A DNA stretch of 64,000 nucleotides. Source: Microbacteriaceae bacterium PS02070. GTDB taxonomy: Bacteria > Actinomycetota > Actinomycetes > Actinomycetales > Microbacteriaceae. Shown here piece after piece: positions 17,345-27,687 of the stretch. Location: NCBI GenBank assembly GCA_029959865.1, contig JASCPE010000002.1, positions 654,430 to 718,429 of the forward strand, in the 5' to 3' direction. A program made the position numbers and the translations under genes. Every line of letters starts with the position of its first letter. Position 1 is the stretch's first letter. The notes below the pieces were generated by a model. The model saw only the letters and a list, made by a program, of their open reading frames with translations, searched no databases and was not told the DNA's origin.

Positions 17345-18497
17345 TGTGATCCAACTCCGCTTCTGCGAGCTCGGCCGAGGCGCTCTCGGGGAGGCTGCGC
17401 GTGTCGAGCCAATTCTCGGGGAGCGCGGGGCGCTTCGGGGTGCCCTGGCGGCCGCGCTGGCCCTCTGCCGGTGCGCCCGGGTACGGGGCCGACCAGTCCA
17501 AGGTCGACAGCAGATCATCGATCTCTGCGAGGGAGGAGACCGTCGCCAGCTGCGCGCGGAGCTCTCCGCCGACCGGATACCCCTTGAAGTACCAGGCGAC
17601 GTGCTTGCGGATGTCGCGGCAACCGCGGTCCTCGTCGTCGAAGAACTCGATCAGCAGCTCGGCGTGACGGCGAAACGCCGCGGCCACGAAGCCGAGCGTC
17701 GCGTCCACAGGCGCGGGGGCGGTCCCCGGGGTTCCGAGCGCACGGGCGAGGTCACCGAAGAGCCACGGACGTCCCAGGCACCCGCGCCCGACCACGACTC
17801 CGTCGCACTGAGTCGTGGCCATCATGCGCACCGCGTCATCCGCCGACCAGATGTCGCCGTTGCCGAGCACGGGCACAGAGGTGACCGCCTGCTTGAGCGT
17901 CGCGATGGCGTCCCAATCAGCGGTGCCCGAGTAGAACTCCGCTGCGGTGCGTGCATGGAGGGCGACAGCAGCGACGCCGGCATCCTCGGCCGCCTTGCCC
18001 GCGTCGAGATAGGTGAGGTGATCGCTGTCGATGCCTTTGCGCATCTTCACCGTCAGCGGGATGTGCTCCGCCGCCCGTGCGGCGCGGGTGACGATATCGC
18101 GGAAGAGATCCAGCTTCCACGGCAGCGCCGCTCCGCCGCCCTTACGGGTGACCTTGGGGACCGGGCAGCCGAAGTTGAGATCGATGTGGTCGGCGTGATC
18201 TTCGTCGACCAGGATGCGAACGGCAGCCTCCACCGTGGCGGGGTCGACTCCATAGAGCTGGATGGAACGAGGTGTCTCGGACTCGTGGTGCCGGATGAGC
18301 CGCATCGTGGTCGCGTTGCGTTCGACGAGCGCGCGCGACGTGATCATCTCGCTGACGTACAGCCCCGCGCCGTACTCCCGGCAGAGGCGTCGAAACGCGG
18401 TGTTGGTGATCCCGGCCATGGGTGCGAGGACGACGGGAGCGTCCAGCGTGTGTGGGCCGATGCGCAGGGGGCGCACGGCATTCAGTGTCGGGGTCAC
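17334..18497 (-). CDS. dusB: tRNA-dihydrouridine synthase
   Basis: This 387-residue FMN enzyme reduces uridines in the tRNA D loop. LAPMAGITNTAFRRLC at the N-terminus and DLNFGCPVPKV, with the catalytic Cys near residue 110, followed by KGGGAAL are diagnostic. LGNGDIWSADDA and VVVGRGCLGRPWLF form the phosphate-binding loop of FMN. The C-terminal helical domain is present. The start is GTG 18497; a TAGTCT hexamer lies one base before it, too close for leaderless initiation at this GTG, so GTG 18476 is an alternative. The 3' end overlaps dgt. Confidence 0.93.
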   Translation of the reverse strand: MTPTLNAVRPLRIGPHTLDAPVVLAPMAGITNTAFRRLCREYGAGLYVSEMITSRALVERNATTMRLIRHHESETPRSIQLYGVDPATVEAAVRILVDEDHADHIDLNFGCPVPKVTRKGGGAALPWKLDLFRDIVTRAARAAEHIPLTVKMRKGIDSDHLTYLDAGKAAEDAGVAAVALHARTAAEFYSGTADWDAIATLKQAVTSVPVLGNGDIWSADDAVRMMATTQCDGVVVGRGCLGRPWLFGDLARALGTPGTAPAPVDATLGFVAAAFRRHAELLIEFFDDEDRGCRDIRKHVAWYFKGYPVGGELRAQLATVSSLAEIDDLLSTLDWSAPYPGAPAEGQRGRQGTPKRPALPENWLDTRSLPESASAELAEAELDHSGG

Positions 18498-18541
18498 CAG
18501 ACTATTCTCCCAGACTGCGCACCCCGGCGTCGCCCGGCGCC

Positions 18542-18547
18542 TAGCCT
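18542..18547 (+). promoter_or_regulatory. -10 hexamer TAGCCT of the glutathione peroxidase gene, leaderless
   Basis: TAGCCT, six bases, then ATG 18554. The GGGGG between them is not at Shine-Dalgarno distance. Confidence 0.45.
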
Positions 18548-18553
18548 GGGGGA

Positions 18554-19054
18554 ATGACGACGACCGACACCGACATCCGCGAAGTCCCGTTCACGACGTC
18601 GGATGGATCCGAGACGACACTCGGCGCCTGGGGAGAGTCGCTGGTACTGATTGTGAACGTCGCTTCCAAGTGCGGACTCGCACCGCAGTATGAGCAGCTC
18701 GAGGAGCTTCAGCGGGAGTACGGCGATCGTGGTCTCCGCGTGGTCGGGTTTCCCTGCAATCAGTTCCTCGGTCAGGAGCCGGGATCGATGGAAGAGATCC
18801 TGGACTACTGCGCGGTGACGTGGGGCGTGAGCTTTCCGATCATGGAGAAGATCCGGGTGAACGGGTCGCATGCCGCGCCCCTGTACAAGGCGCTGAAGAA
18901 GGCGCCGAACGCGGAGGGCGCCAAAGGACCCGTCAGGTGGAACTTCGAGAAGTTCCTTCTCACTCCCTCCGGTGAGCTTCATCGCTTCCGTTCGCAGACG
19001 AAGCCCCGTGATCCCGAAGTGCTCGCCGTCATCGAGGCTAATCTGCCGCGCTGA
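18554..19054 (+). CDS. Glutathione peroxidase family protein
   Basis: A 166-residue thioredoxin-fold peroxidase. Active-site residues are Cys40 in NVASKCGL, Gln74 in FLGQ, Trp128 and Asn129 in RWNFEKF, so the tetrad is intact with Cys in place of selenocysteine. Bacterial members usually take electrons from thioredoxin or, in actinobacteria, possibly mycothiol systems rather than glutathione; that is family knowledge. The end overlaps the convergent DsbA-like gene by 17 bases. Confidence 0.93.
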   Translation: MTTTDTDIREVPFTTSDGSETTLGAWGESLVLIVNVASKCGLAPQYEQLEELQREYGDRGLRVVGFPCNQFLGQEPGSMEEILDYCAVTWGVSFPIMEKIRVNGSHAAPLYKALKKAPNAEGAKGPVRWNFEKFLLTPSGELHRFRSQTKPRDPEVLAVIEANLPR

Positions 19055-19739
19055 CCGTGGTCGCCGGGGCGTGCTCGGCCCACACTTGGCGCAGAATCTG
19101 AGCGAATGCCGCCGCGGGCTGGGCGCCCGAGACGCCGTACTTGTTGTCGAACACGAAGAACGGCACCGCGTTGATTCCGAGGGTCGCAGCGCGCTCCTCG
19201 TCGGCGCGCACGGCGGGCAGATAGCGCTCGTCTTCGAGGGCTGAGCGCACGTCGTCTGCGTCCAGGCCCGCATCGGCCGCGATCTCCACGAGTTCATCGA
19301 TGTGGCCGACGTGGCGACCCTGGGTGAAGTAGGCCGCCATCAGACGCTCAATCGTCGCCGCCTGCGCGCCATGCTCCTGCGCGTAGTGCAGGAGCTCATG
19401 GGCCTTCACCGTGTTGGTGTGCTGCAACGCATCGAAGTTGTAGGTGAGACCGGACTGCGCCGCGACGCCGGTAACGCGCTCCAGCATCTCGTCTGCCTGA
19501 GCGGTGTCCATGCCGCGGTGGCCAGCAAGGAACTCCGCTTCGGTGCCCTCGAAGTCGACGGGGGTGTCGGGGGCGAGTTCGTAGGAGTGGAAGATGACGT
19601 TCACTGCGGGCGCATCCTCATCGGACGAGGCATCGGTGAGGCCCGCTTCCAAGTTGCGCTTGCCGATGTAGCACCAGGGGCAGGCGATGTCGCTCCAGAT
19701 ATCGATCTGGATGGGTTCACGCGAGGTCGTCTCAGTCAC
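19038..19739 (-). CDS. DsbA family oxidoreductase (FrnE-like)
   Basis: A 233-residue thioredoxin-fold protein with an inserted helical domain. The redox motif CPWC lies at residues 20-23 in SDIACPWCYIGKRNLE, and GINAVPFFVFDNKYGVSGAQP holds the cis-proline. There is no signal peptide, so it is cytosolic, like FrnE-type disulfide isomerases. It is the last gene of the unit running from leuA through uppS, 42 bases after uppS. Confidence 0.9.
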   Translation of the reverse strand: MTETTSREPIQIDIWSDIACPWCYIGKRNLEAGLTDASSDEDAPAVNVIFHSYELAPDTPVDFEGTEAEFLAGHRGMDTAQADEMLERVTGVAAQSGLTYNFDALQHTNTVKAHELLHYAQEHGAQAATIERLMAAYFTQGRHVGHIDELVEIAADAGLDADDVRSALEDERYLPAVRADEERAATLGINAVPFFVFDNKYGVSGAQPAAAFAQILRQVWAEHAPATTVSAAD

Positions 19740-19781
19740 GTTGCGTGCAACGCGCTTCGCGCTCGATTCATTCCCGAACGG

Positions 19782-20585
19782 TCATGCTTTCGGCATGTCG
19801 ATCGCGCCACCGAACCGGCGGTCGCGATCGAGGTAGATTCCGATCGCTTTCCATAGCTCGCGACGAGAGAAGTCCGGCCAGAGGGTGTCGAGAAAGACGA
19901 ACTCGGCGTAGGCCGATTCCCACAGCAAGAAGTTCGAGGTGCGCTGTTCGCCGCTGGAGCGAACGAACAGGTCGACATCGGGCATATCTGGGATGTACAG
20001 GTGTCGACGGATCATGCGTTCGTTGATCGCACGCGGCGAGAGCGACCCCGCGGCGACCTGCTCCGCGAGCGTGCGCATCGCGTCGACGATTTCCACCCGA
20101 CCGCCGTAGTTGATGCACATGGTGAGGGTGAGGGTGTCGTTGTTCTTCGTCAGGTCCTCCGCGACCCGGAGCTCCTTGACGACCGATCGCCAGAGCCGGG
20201 GCGTGCGTCCTGCCCAGCGCACGCGGACGCCCCACTCGTTGAGTTGGTCGCGGCGCCGGTGGAGCACATCACGGTTGTACCCCATCAGGAAGCGCACCTC
20301 TTCCGGCGACCGTGCCCAGTTCTCCGTGGAGAACGCATACACGCTGAGGTGCTTCACGCCGGCTTGGATCGCCCCTGCGACGACGTCGAGCAGAACTTCC
20401 TCGCCGGCGCGATGGCCCTCGATCCGGGTCAGCCCCCGGGCATTCGCCCATCGTCCGTTGCCATCCATCACGATCGCGACGTGCTCCGGCACGCCGCGCG
20501 GCGGAAATGCGGGTGGATACTCACCCGTCCAGTCGAGCGGTCGGTAGGGCACTGCATCGCGGTGCGTGCACGGCTTCGGCGTCAC
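19782..20585 (-). CDS. uppS: Isoprenyl (undecaprenyl-type) diphosphate synthase
   Basis: This 267-residue cis-prenyltransferase extends isoprenyl diphosphates to make the lipid carrier for peptidoglycan and wall glycans. The catalytic Asp41 is in [11 protein letters not shown]; the C-terminal [25 protein letters not shown] substrate-binding region (from about residue 205) is intact. GTG 20585 overlaps the recO stop (GTGA), indicating coupling. The order recO-uppS is conserved in actinobacteria. Confidence 0.95.
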   Translation of the reverse strand: MTPKPCTHRDAVPYRPLDWTGEYPPAFPPRGVPEHVAIVMDGNGRWANARGLTRIEGHRAGEEVLLDVVAGAIQAGVKHLSVYAFSTENWARSPEEVRFLMGYNRDVLHRRRDQLNEWGVRVRWAGRTPRLWRSVVKELRVAEDLTKNNDTLTLTMCINYGGRVEIVDAMRTLAEQVAAGSLSPRAINERMIRRHLYIPDMPDVDLFVRSSGEQRTSNFLLWESAYAEFVFLDTLWPDFSRRELWKAIGIYLDRDRRFGGAIDMPKA

Positions 20586-21313
20586 CGGCGCAATCCTTCG
20601 AGGTGGTTCAGGGAACGAATCCCGCGTTCGAGGTGCCACTGTGCGTACGCAGCGACGAGGCCGGAGGCCGACGCGAGATCTCGATCGGTGGCGGCATCGA
20701 TGATGTCCCACTGGCCGCGCAGGAGCGCGCGGAGGACGTCTCGCGTGCCCGGAGTCGTTCGCGGCGCGCCCGCCGGAGCGCAGGAGCTGCAGACGAGGCC
20801 GCCGAGTTGGGCGACGAACCACTCCTGTTCCCCCGCCGCTCCGCACCGGGTGCACCCGTCCAACCCGATCGCCCATCCCGAAAGGGCCATCGCGCGCAGG
20901 AGATAGGAGTCCAGAATCGCCCGTGGACCATGCTGTCCTTGGGCGAGCGCGCGGAGGCCCCCGACCAGCAGCAGGTACTGTTGCCGGTTCGCGTCGGCTT
21001 CGTTGAGTCGATCGGCGGTCTCCACCATCGCGTTCGCGGCCGTGTATCGGTCGTAGTCCTCGGCGATGCGGGCGCCGTACGCGCCGAGCGAATCGGCCTG
21101 CTGCACGATATCGAGGTTGCGGCCCTCGTAGAGCTGAACATCCGCGACCATGAAGGGTTCGAGCCGAGCACCGAACTTCGACGAGGTACGACGCACGCCC
21201 TTCGCGACGGCACGGATCTTGCCGTGACGAAGGCTCAGCATCGTGAGGATGCGGTCCGCTTCACCCAGCTTGTGGGTGCGCAGGATCACGACCTCGTCGC
21301 GGTAGGTGGGCAC
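20582..21313 (-). CDS. recO: DNA repair protein RecO
   Basis: A 243-residue recombination mediator that helps load RecA onto gapped DNA. The N-terminal OB-fold ([27 protein letters not shown]) is followed by a helical domain and a C-terminal zinc site, CTRC then CSSC (about residues 154-178). The length is normal. It begins 45 bases after the smaller GTPase gene. Confidence 0.94.
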   Translation of the reverse strand: MPTYRDEVVILRTHKLGEADRILTMLSLRHGKIRAVAKGVRRTSSKFGARLEPFMVADVQLYEGRNLDIVQQADSLGAYGARIAEDYDRYTAANAMVETADRLNEADANRQQYLLLVGGLRALAQGQHGPRAILDSYLLRAMALSGWAIGLDGCTRCGAAGEQEWFVAQLGGLVCSSCAPAGAPRTTPGTRDVLRALLRGQWDIIDAATDRDLASASGLVAAYAQWHLERGIRSLNHLEGLRR

Positions 21314-21358
21314 CCCTCCAGTATCCCGCGCCCATCGGACACGCGGCGTGAGGCGCGC

Positions 21359-22972
21359 TCATTCCGCGGCGGCGGTGGCTGCCTCTCGTGCGGCCGCGAT
21401 TGTCGCCAACTCGTGGTCGACCGGAGCGAACACGGCGGCAGCGGCCACCTGCTCGATCCCGCGCCGGAGTTCCCGTTCTGTCCTCCGGGCAAAGCGTGCA
21501 GCCGTCGCACGCGCGGCAAGCCGGGCGACACCCGCCACGAGCAGCCCCGCACCCACCCCGCCGATCAGAAGCAGAGTCGGGAGTGGGACCGGAACTCCGA
21601 GATCGATCGGAACGGTGAACGTGTCGCTCGGGATGCGCAGGAGGTCGAGCACGAAGAGTCCGAGAAGCCACAGACCCCCGGTGACGGCGCCCGCGAAAAG
21701 GAGCCATTGCAGCACGGAGACGACCGTCCACCACCGAGCGCTGCGGCGTGGCACCGACCTCACGATGTGGGCGTCGACGGCCTCGATCAGCGCGCCGGAG
21801 TCTGTCACGACTGTCTCGCTAAGGCGTTCGCTTCCCCGTTCCCCCAGCGCCGTAGAGGCACGGCCGATGTACTCGCGAGTGGCCGACTGGACGGCTGCTC
21901 GCGACGATGGTGATGCCGACGGGACCGAGGAGCGCTGTAGCTCGTGCTCAACTTCAGATGCACGGTGAGTCGGAGCACGAAGCCCCAGAGTGCGCAAAGG
22001 ATCCGCACGCAGCCGCGACACCCAGCGCAGCGCGGGCCACCCCGTCTTGAGCGCGGCATCTCGCCGCGTCGCATCGCGTACCGCACTCACGACAAGCGGG
22101 ACTCCAGCCGCGACGGAGAGAGCGGTGGTCAGTTCCTCCCGGGCGCCACCCAGGCTCCTCCGCGTCTCCCCGGCAGGCGGCAAGAGCTCCAGGAGGTGGT
22201 GCGCCGAGGCGCGCACCTGGTTCACGATGGCGGCCGTGGCCGTCTCTCGGTGAAGAACGGCCCGCGTGATCTGACGCTCGAGTTCGGGGACGCCCTCCCC
22301 CGTGAGCGCGGAGATAGCGAGGACCTGCGCGGTCACGCCTTCCTGCTCCAGTAGCCGCGACAGGTCGTCCGTAACGGCGGTGCGCTCCTGTGCGGTGAGC
22401 CGGTCGATCTGATTGAGCGCGACGATCACCGTCCCCTCCGGGTGCAGACTCTCGCTCAGGTAGTGGGTATGCAACAGTCCGTCCGCGTATTTCTGGGGGT
22501 TCGTCACCCAGACGAGGACGTCGGCGCGTTCGGTCACATGATCAGCTCGGGCGCGGTGATCGACGACAACAGAGTCGTGGTCGGGCAGGTCAAGGAGCAC
22601 AAGTCCGTCCGGCCGGCGACGTCCGACCTCGAGCTCGTGCCGTTCCTGCACTCCCAGCCAGTTGAGGAGTTCCCGCGAGCCATCCGCGAGCTGTGCTGTC
22701 TCTGCCACGGCGGCCAAGGGTCGCTCCGTCGTCGGGCGTTGCGCGCTCGTGCGGGCGGCGTCGACACCCACGATGCGGTTGAACAACGACGACTTCCCGG
22801 TACCTGTTGCACCCGCCAAGGCGACGACCGTGTGCTCGGCGGACAGTCGGCTCCGCTCCTGCGCGCGGGCGGCGACCGCACGCAGGGAAGGAAGTTCGGC
22901 GGGGTCGATGACCCCCGCGGAGAGCTCAAGGGCACGGGAGAACTCCTGCGCGCGGGCGGCGAGGGTGTTCAC
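21359..22972 (-). CDS. Dynamin-like membrane GTPase, second of a pair
   Basis: A 537-residue protein with an N-terminal GTPase domain: G1 GATGTGKSS (about residues 54-62), G3 DLPD, and G4 NQID. Two hydrophobic segments at about residues 416-440 and 464-485 place its C-terminal half in the membrane. It overlaps the larger GTPase gene by four bases (ATGA). Tandem GTPases of this sort resemble actinobacterial dynamin-like pairs such as DynA/DynB of Streptomyces (division-septum stability) and IniA/IniC of mycobacteria; orthology to either is not shown here. A role in membrane remodelling is inferred. Confidence 0.8.
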   Translation of the reverse strand: MNTLAARAQEFSRALELSAGVIDPAELPSLRAVAARAQERSRLSAEHTVVALAGATGTGKSSLFNRIVGVDAARTSAQRPTTERPLAAVAETAQLADGSRELLNWLGVQERHELEVGRRRPDGLVLLDLPDHDSVVVDHRARADHVTERADVLVWVTNPQKYADGLLHTHYLSESLHPEGTVIVALNQIDRLTAQERTAVTDDLSRLLEQEGVTAQVLAISALTGEGVPELERQITRAVLHRETATAAIVNQVRASAHHLLELLPPAGETRRSLGGAREELTTALSVAAGVPLVVSAVRDATRRDAALKTGWPALRWVSRLRADPLRTLGLRAPTHRASEVEHELQRSSVPSASPSSRAAVQSATREYIGRASTALGERGSERLSETVVTDSGALIEAVDAHIVRSVPRRSARWWTVVSVLQWLLFAGAVTGGLWLLGLFVLDLLRIPSDTFTVPIDLGVPVPLPTLLLIGGVGAGLLVAGVARLAARATAARFARRTERELRRGIEQVAAAAVFAPVDHELATIAAAREAATAAAE

Positions 22973-24879
22973 TGTGCATCACCACCGAACAGGCGTTGCC
23001 ACCATGGCTTCCTCTTCGGCTCGGAAGCTGAGGGGAGTTCCTGCGTGCCGTCGTGCGAGAGATCGACGCGGGCGGCGGTTGAGCCGCGGAACGCATGTCG
23101 TCCCGGTTCCGCCGGGGGTCTCGGGCTAGCGGCAGGGTCGTCGGCTGCTGTCGCAGCGGCGAGTTCGGCCGCGGCCTGCCGAAGCTCTTCGCCGGCATCC
23201 TCCGCGATCCCGCGAGCGACCAGAACGGTCAGGGCGGTGTCGCGGTCAGCGTCGATCACGGCGCCCAGTCGTTCATCGAGGCGCTGTGCGGCCTGCGTGG
23301 CGAGCCTGCGCATCGCCTCCTCACCGAAGACTGCTTCGAGCATCTTCTGCGCGACGACCGCGGTTCCGCCCGCGACGCCGATCTCGATGCCGGTGAGGCC
23401 CCCGGTGCTGCCGAACGTGACGAGCATGAGCGCCACTCCGAGCCCATTCACTCCGAAACTGAGCCCCCGAGCGACACTGCGCTTTCCGGCTGCCTGGTCA
23501 CCGACGAGGTCGAGCACGTCCTTCTGCCAGCCGCGAATCTGTTCTGCGATCGCGGCGTGGAGCCGCGCGGTTTCTTCCGCGCCGGTGACGCCCGACACCT
23601 CCGCGATCAGCGGCGCGCCGGCGGGGTCGGCACGCCACAGGGAGCGGGTGCGTGCGCGCGCCGACTCCACTGCGTCACGCGTGATGGATTCGAGTCCGTG
23701 CACGATCGCGGTTTCCACAGGCGCTGCCTTGCCGGAGTTGCCGCGGAAGAAGTCGGAGATGCGATCGCGGGCGGTGCTCACGCCCCGCTCGATCCCCCGC
23801 ATGAAGGTGCTCGCCCCGACGAAGTCCTGCCACCGGGCAAGGACCTCGCCGCGCAGCATTGCGCCGTCGCGTGTCGCGCTGGTCACATGGAGCCTCGCCT
23901 CGTCATACGCGCTCTCCACGACCTGCGTCAGGCGGTCCCGCGCTGCGGCCTGTGCGTCCGCGGAAGACGCGAGCGTGTTCAGAGACTGCGCGAGGTCTGC
24001 GAGCACTCCATCTCGGGTCGCCCGCGCGAGCGATGTCCGTGCCAGCGCGTCCGATCCCAGCGCGGTGAGCCACGCCGCCACCTCCGCGATCGCACGTTCC
24101 GGCAGGAGGCCGTCCGGTCCCAGCGGCTCCTCCGGGATTGCGAACAACGGTGCGGAGGCGAGTCCCTCGGCGGCGGCGAGTCGACGAAGATCATCGACGA
24201 CCTCCTCCGCGCCGGGATCGATCCGGTCGATGACGAGCGCGATCTGTGCGTGCCGCGCCGCGGCCGCGGTGAGCAGCTCCCACGGGACAGCGTCCGCGTA
24301 CCGTGCCGCGGTGGTCACGAACAGCCAGAGGTCTGCCGCCGCCAAGAGCTGCGAGGCCAGCTCGCGGTTGGCTGACTCAACTGAGTCGATGTCAGGGGCG
24401 TCCAGGAGAGCGAGTCCGGGCGGCATGCCGGAATGCGGCGCGAGCCGCACCCCACCGGGAGTGCTGCTCTCTCCCCCGTGCAGTCGTGGCAGGTTCGGCA
24501 GGATGCGTTCCGGACCGAACCACGGTGCATCGCCGGGATGATGCACGAGCACCGGGGATCGTGTGGTGGGACGAAGGACGCCCGGAGTGGTGACCTTCTC
24601 ACCCAGGAGCGAGTTCACAAGAGTGGACTTGCCTGCTCCGGTCGAGCCTCCGACGACCACGAGCAGCGGCGCGCCGTCCGAGCGTAAGCGCGGGAGGAGG
24701 TAGTCATCGATCTGTGCCAACAGCGCGCCCCGCCGGGCTCGCGCCAGCGCGACGCCGTCACCTTCAAGAGGGAAGGTCGTCGCGGCGAGCCGTCCGCGCG
24801 CGTGGTCGACGGCAGCGACGAGTCGTGATCGACCGTGCGCTCCGCGTGTCGCGGACGTGGCTGTGTCCCCCGACGCCAC
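22969..24879 (-). CDS. Dynamin-like GTPase, first of a pair
   Basis: A 636-residue protein with G1 GGSTGAGKST (about residues 77-86), G3 LLDAPDIDS, and a G4 position reading VIDRID instead of NKxD. A long helical stalk follows. A hydrophobic hairpin near residues 475-515 (VNGLGVALMLVTFGSTGGLTG) could insert in the membrane, and the basic end KRKPWWQRLFGG resembles a membrane-binding amphipathic helix. The G4 change matches the relaxed nucleotide motif of bacterial dynamin-like proteins. It starts four bases after the leuA stop, so it lies in the leuA transcription unit. Confidence 0.8.
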   Translation of the reverse strand: MASGDTATSATRGAHGRSRLVAAVDHARGRLAATTFPLEGDGVALARARRGALLAQIDDYLLPRLRSDGAPLLVVVGGSTGAGKSTLVNSLLGEKVTTPGVLRPTTRSPVLVHHPGDAPWFGPERILPNLPRLHGGESSTPGGVRLAPHSGMPPGLALLDAPDIDSVESANRELASQLLAAADLWLFVTTAARYADAVPWELLTAAAARHAQIALVIDRIDPGAEEVVDDLRRLAAAEGLASAPLFAIPEEPLGPDGLLPERAIAEVAAWLTALGSDALARTSLARATRDGVLADLAQSLNTLASSADAQAAARDRLTQVVESAYDEARLHVTSATRDGAMLRGEVLARWQDFVGASTFMRGIERGVSTARDRISDFFRGNSGKAAPVETAIVHGLESITRDAVESARARTRSLWRADPAGAPLIAEVSGVTGAEETARLHAAIAEQIRGWQKDVLDLVGDQAAGKRSVARGLSFGVNGLGVALMLVTFGSTGGLTGIEIGVAGGTAVVAQKMLEAVFGEEAMRRLATQAAQRLDERLGAVIDADRDTALTVLVARGIAEDAGEELRQAAAELAAATAADDPAASPRPPAEPGRHAFRGSTAARVDLSHDGTQELPSASEPKRKPWWQRLFGGDAQ

Positions 24880-24882
24880 GAT

Positions 24883-26658
<1,776 letters not shown>

Positions 26659-26690
26659 CTACTCGCTACGAGGCGGACCGACAGCAAGCT

Positions 26691-26729
26691 CCGCGACGAG
26701 TGGGGTCCTAGAGCGAGGACTCGTCGCGG
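26691..26729 (-). promoter_or_regulatory. leuA attenuator hairpin overlapping the leader peptide
   Basis: CCGCGACGAGT (26719-26729) and ACTCGTCGCGG (26691-26701) form a perfect 11-bp stem with a 17-base loop. The 5' arm lies inside the leader ORF, two to five codons after the Leu-Leu-Leu run, where a stalled ribosome would leave or block it. The loop CTCGCT can also pair with AGCGAG 20 bases before leuA. There is no T run, so control may act on translation or through Rho rather than by intrinsic termination. Confidence 0.7.
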
Positions 26730-26758
26730 CAGCTAAGAAGGAGCTGTCCGAAGCGCAT
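26708..26758 (-). CDS. leuL: leuA leader peptide
   Basis: ATG 26758 opens a 16-codon ORF, MRFGQLLLSCRDESSL, ending in TAG 65 bases before leuA. Four of sixteen residues are Leu and three are consecutive (CTC CTT CTT), including the CTT codon, which is uncommon in this genome. The ORF overlaps the 5' arm of the hairpin, the arrangement of ribosome-mediated attenuation. TACCCT at 26765-26770 lies six bases before the ATG, so the leader itself is probably translated without a 5' UTR. Leu leader peptides before leuA are known in other actinobacteria; this one is read directly from the sequence and is too short for routine gene finding. Confidence 0.78.
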   Translation of the reverse strand: MRFGQLLLSCRDESSL

Positions 26759-26764
26759 GGACCC

Positions 26765-26770
26765 AGGGTA
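26765..26770 (-). promoter_or_regulatory. -10 hexamer TACCCT of the leuA operon
   Basis: TACCCT ends six bases before the leader-peptide ATG. It predicts a transcript starting at or next to that ATG. Confidence 0.5.
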
Positions 26771-26799
26771 CACCCTCGGTCCGCGCCCTCCACTCACGA

Positions 26800-27687
26800 T
26801 CAGAAGCCCAAACGACCGAGCTGTTTCGGGTCGCGCTGCCACTCCTTCGCGACCCGCACATGCAGGGAGAGGAAAACACGCGTGCCCAGCAGAGGCTCGA
26901 TTTCGGCGCGCGCTCGGGCCCCGACATCTTTCAGCCGAGAGCCCTTGTGGCCGATGATGATCGCCTTCTGGCTGTCGCGTTCGACGATGATGCTCGCGTA
27001 GACGTCGGTCAGATCGGAATCCTCCCGCGGGGCGATGTCGTCGACGGTGACGGCGATCGAGTGGGGCAGCTCATCACGGACGCCGTCGAGTGCCGCCTCA
27101 CGGATCAATTCCGCCACCCGATCGGTGGTCGACTCGTCGGTGTCCACGCCTTCTTCGTAGAGCGGGGGGCCTTCCGGCAGCAGCGCGGTGATCTCATCGG
27201 CGAGGACGTCGAGCTGGACATCGGTGAGAGCGGAGATCGGGATGACGGCCGCCCAGTCCTCGCGGAGCCCGTCGACCTCGATCAAGCGGTCAGTCACTTC
27301 GTCGCGCGAGGCGACATCCACCTTGGTGACGAGCGCGATCTTCGCCGCCTGGGGATAGCCGTCCAAGCTGGCGGCGATGCGACGGTCGCCCGGACCGACC
27401 GGCTGATCCGCAGGCGCACAGAAGGCAATGACGTCGACGTCGCCCAGCACTTGCTCGACGAGATCGTTGAGCCGCTGGCCGAGGAGCGTTCGGGGCTTGT
27501 GGATACCGGGGGTGTCGACGATGACGATCTGACCGTCCGGTCGGTTCACGATGCCGCGGATTGCACGGCGCGTCGTTTGGGGCTTGTCGCTGGTGATCGC
27601 CACCTTGCTTCCGACGAGCGCGTTGGTCAGTGTCGATTTACCCACGTTGGGACGTCCGACGAACGTGACGAATCCGGAGCGCATCAC
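26800..27687 (-). CDS. era: GTPase Era
   Basis: A 295-residue GTPase for 16S rRNA maturation and 30S assembly. It has G1 GRPNVGKST (residues 11-19), G3 DTPG, G4 TKVD, and a C-terminal KH RNA-binding domain (about residues 210-285, with VERDSQKAIIIGHKGSRLK). It is the last gene of the hrcA-to-era unit and its ATG overlaps the corC-like stop. ybeY and era in the same unit fit joint action on rRNA processing. Confidence 0.96.
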   Translation of the reverse strand: MMRSGFVTFVGRPNVGKSTLTNALVGSKVAITSDKPQTTRRAIRGIVNRPDGQIVIVDTPGIHKPRTLLGQRLNDLVEQVLGDVDVIAFCAPADQPVGPGDRRIAASLDGYPQAAKIALVTKVDVASRDEVTDRLIEVDGLREDWAAVIPISALTDVQLDVLADEITALLPEGPPLYEEGVDTDESTTDRVAELIREAALDGVRDELPHSIAVTVDDIAPREDSDLTDVYASIIVERDSQKAIIIGHKGSRLKDVGARARAEIEPLLGTRVFLSLHVRVAKEWQRDPKQLGRLGF

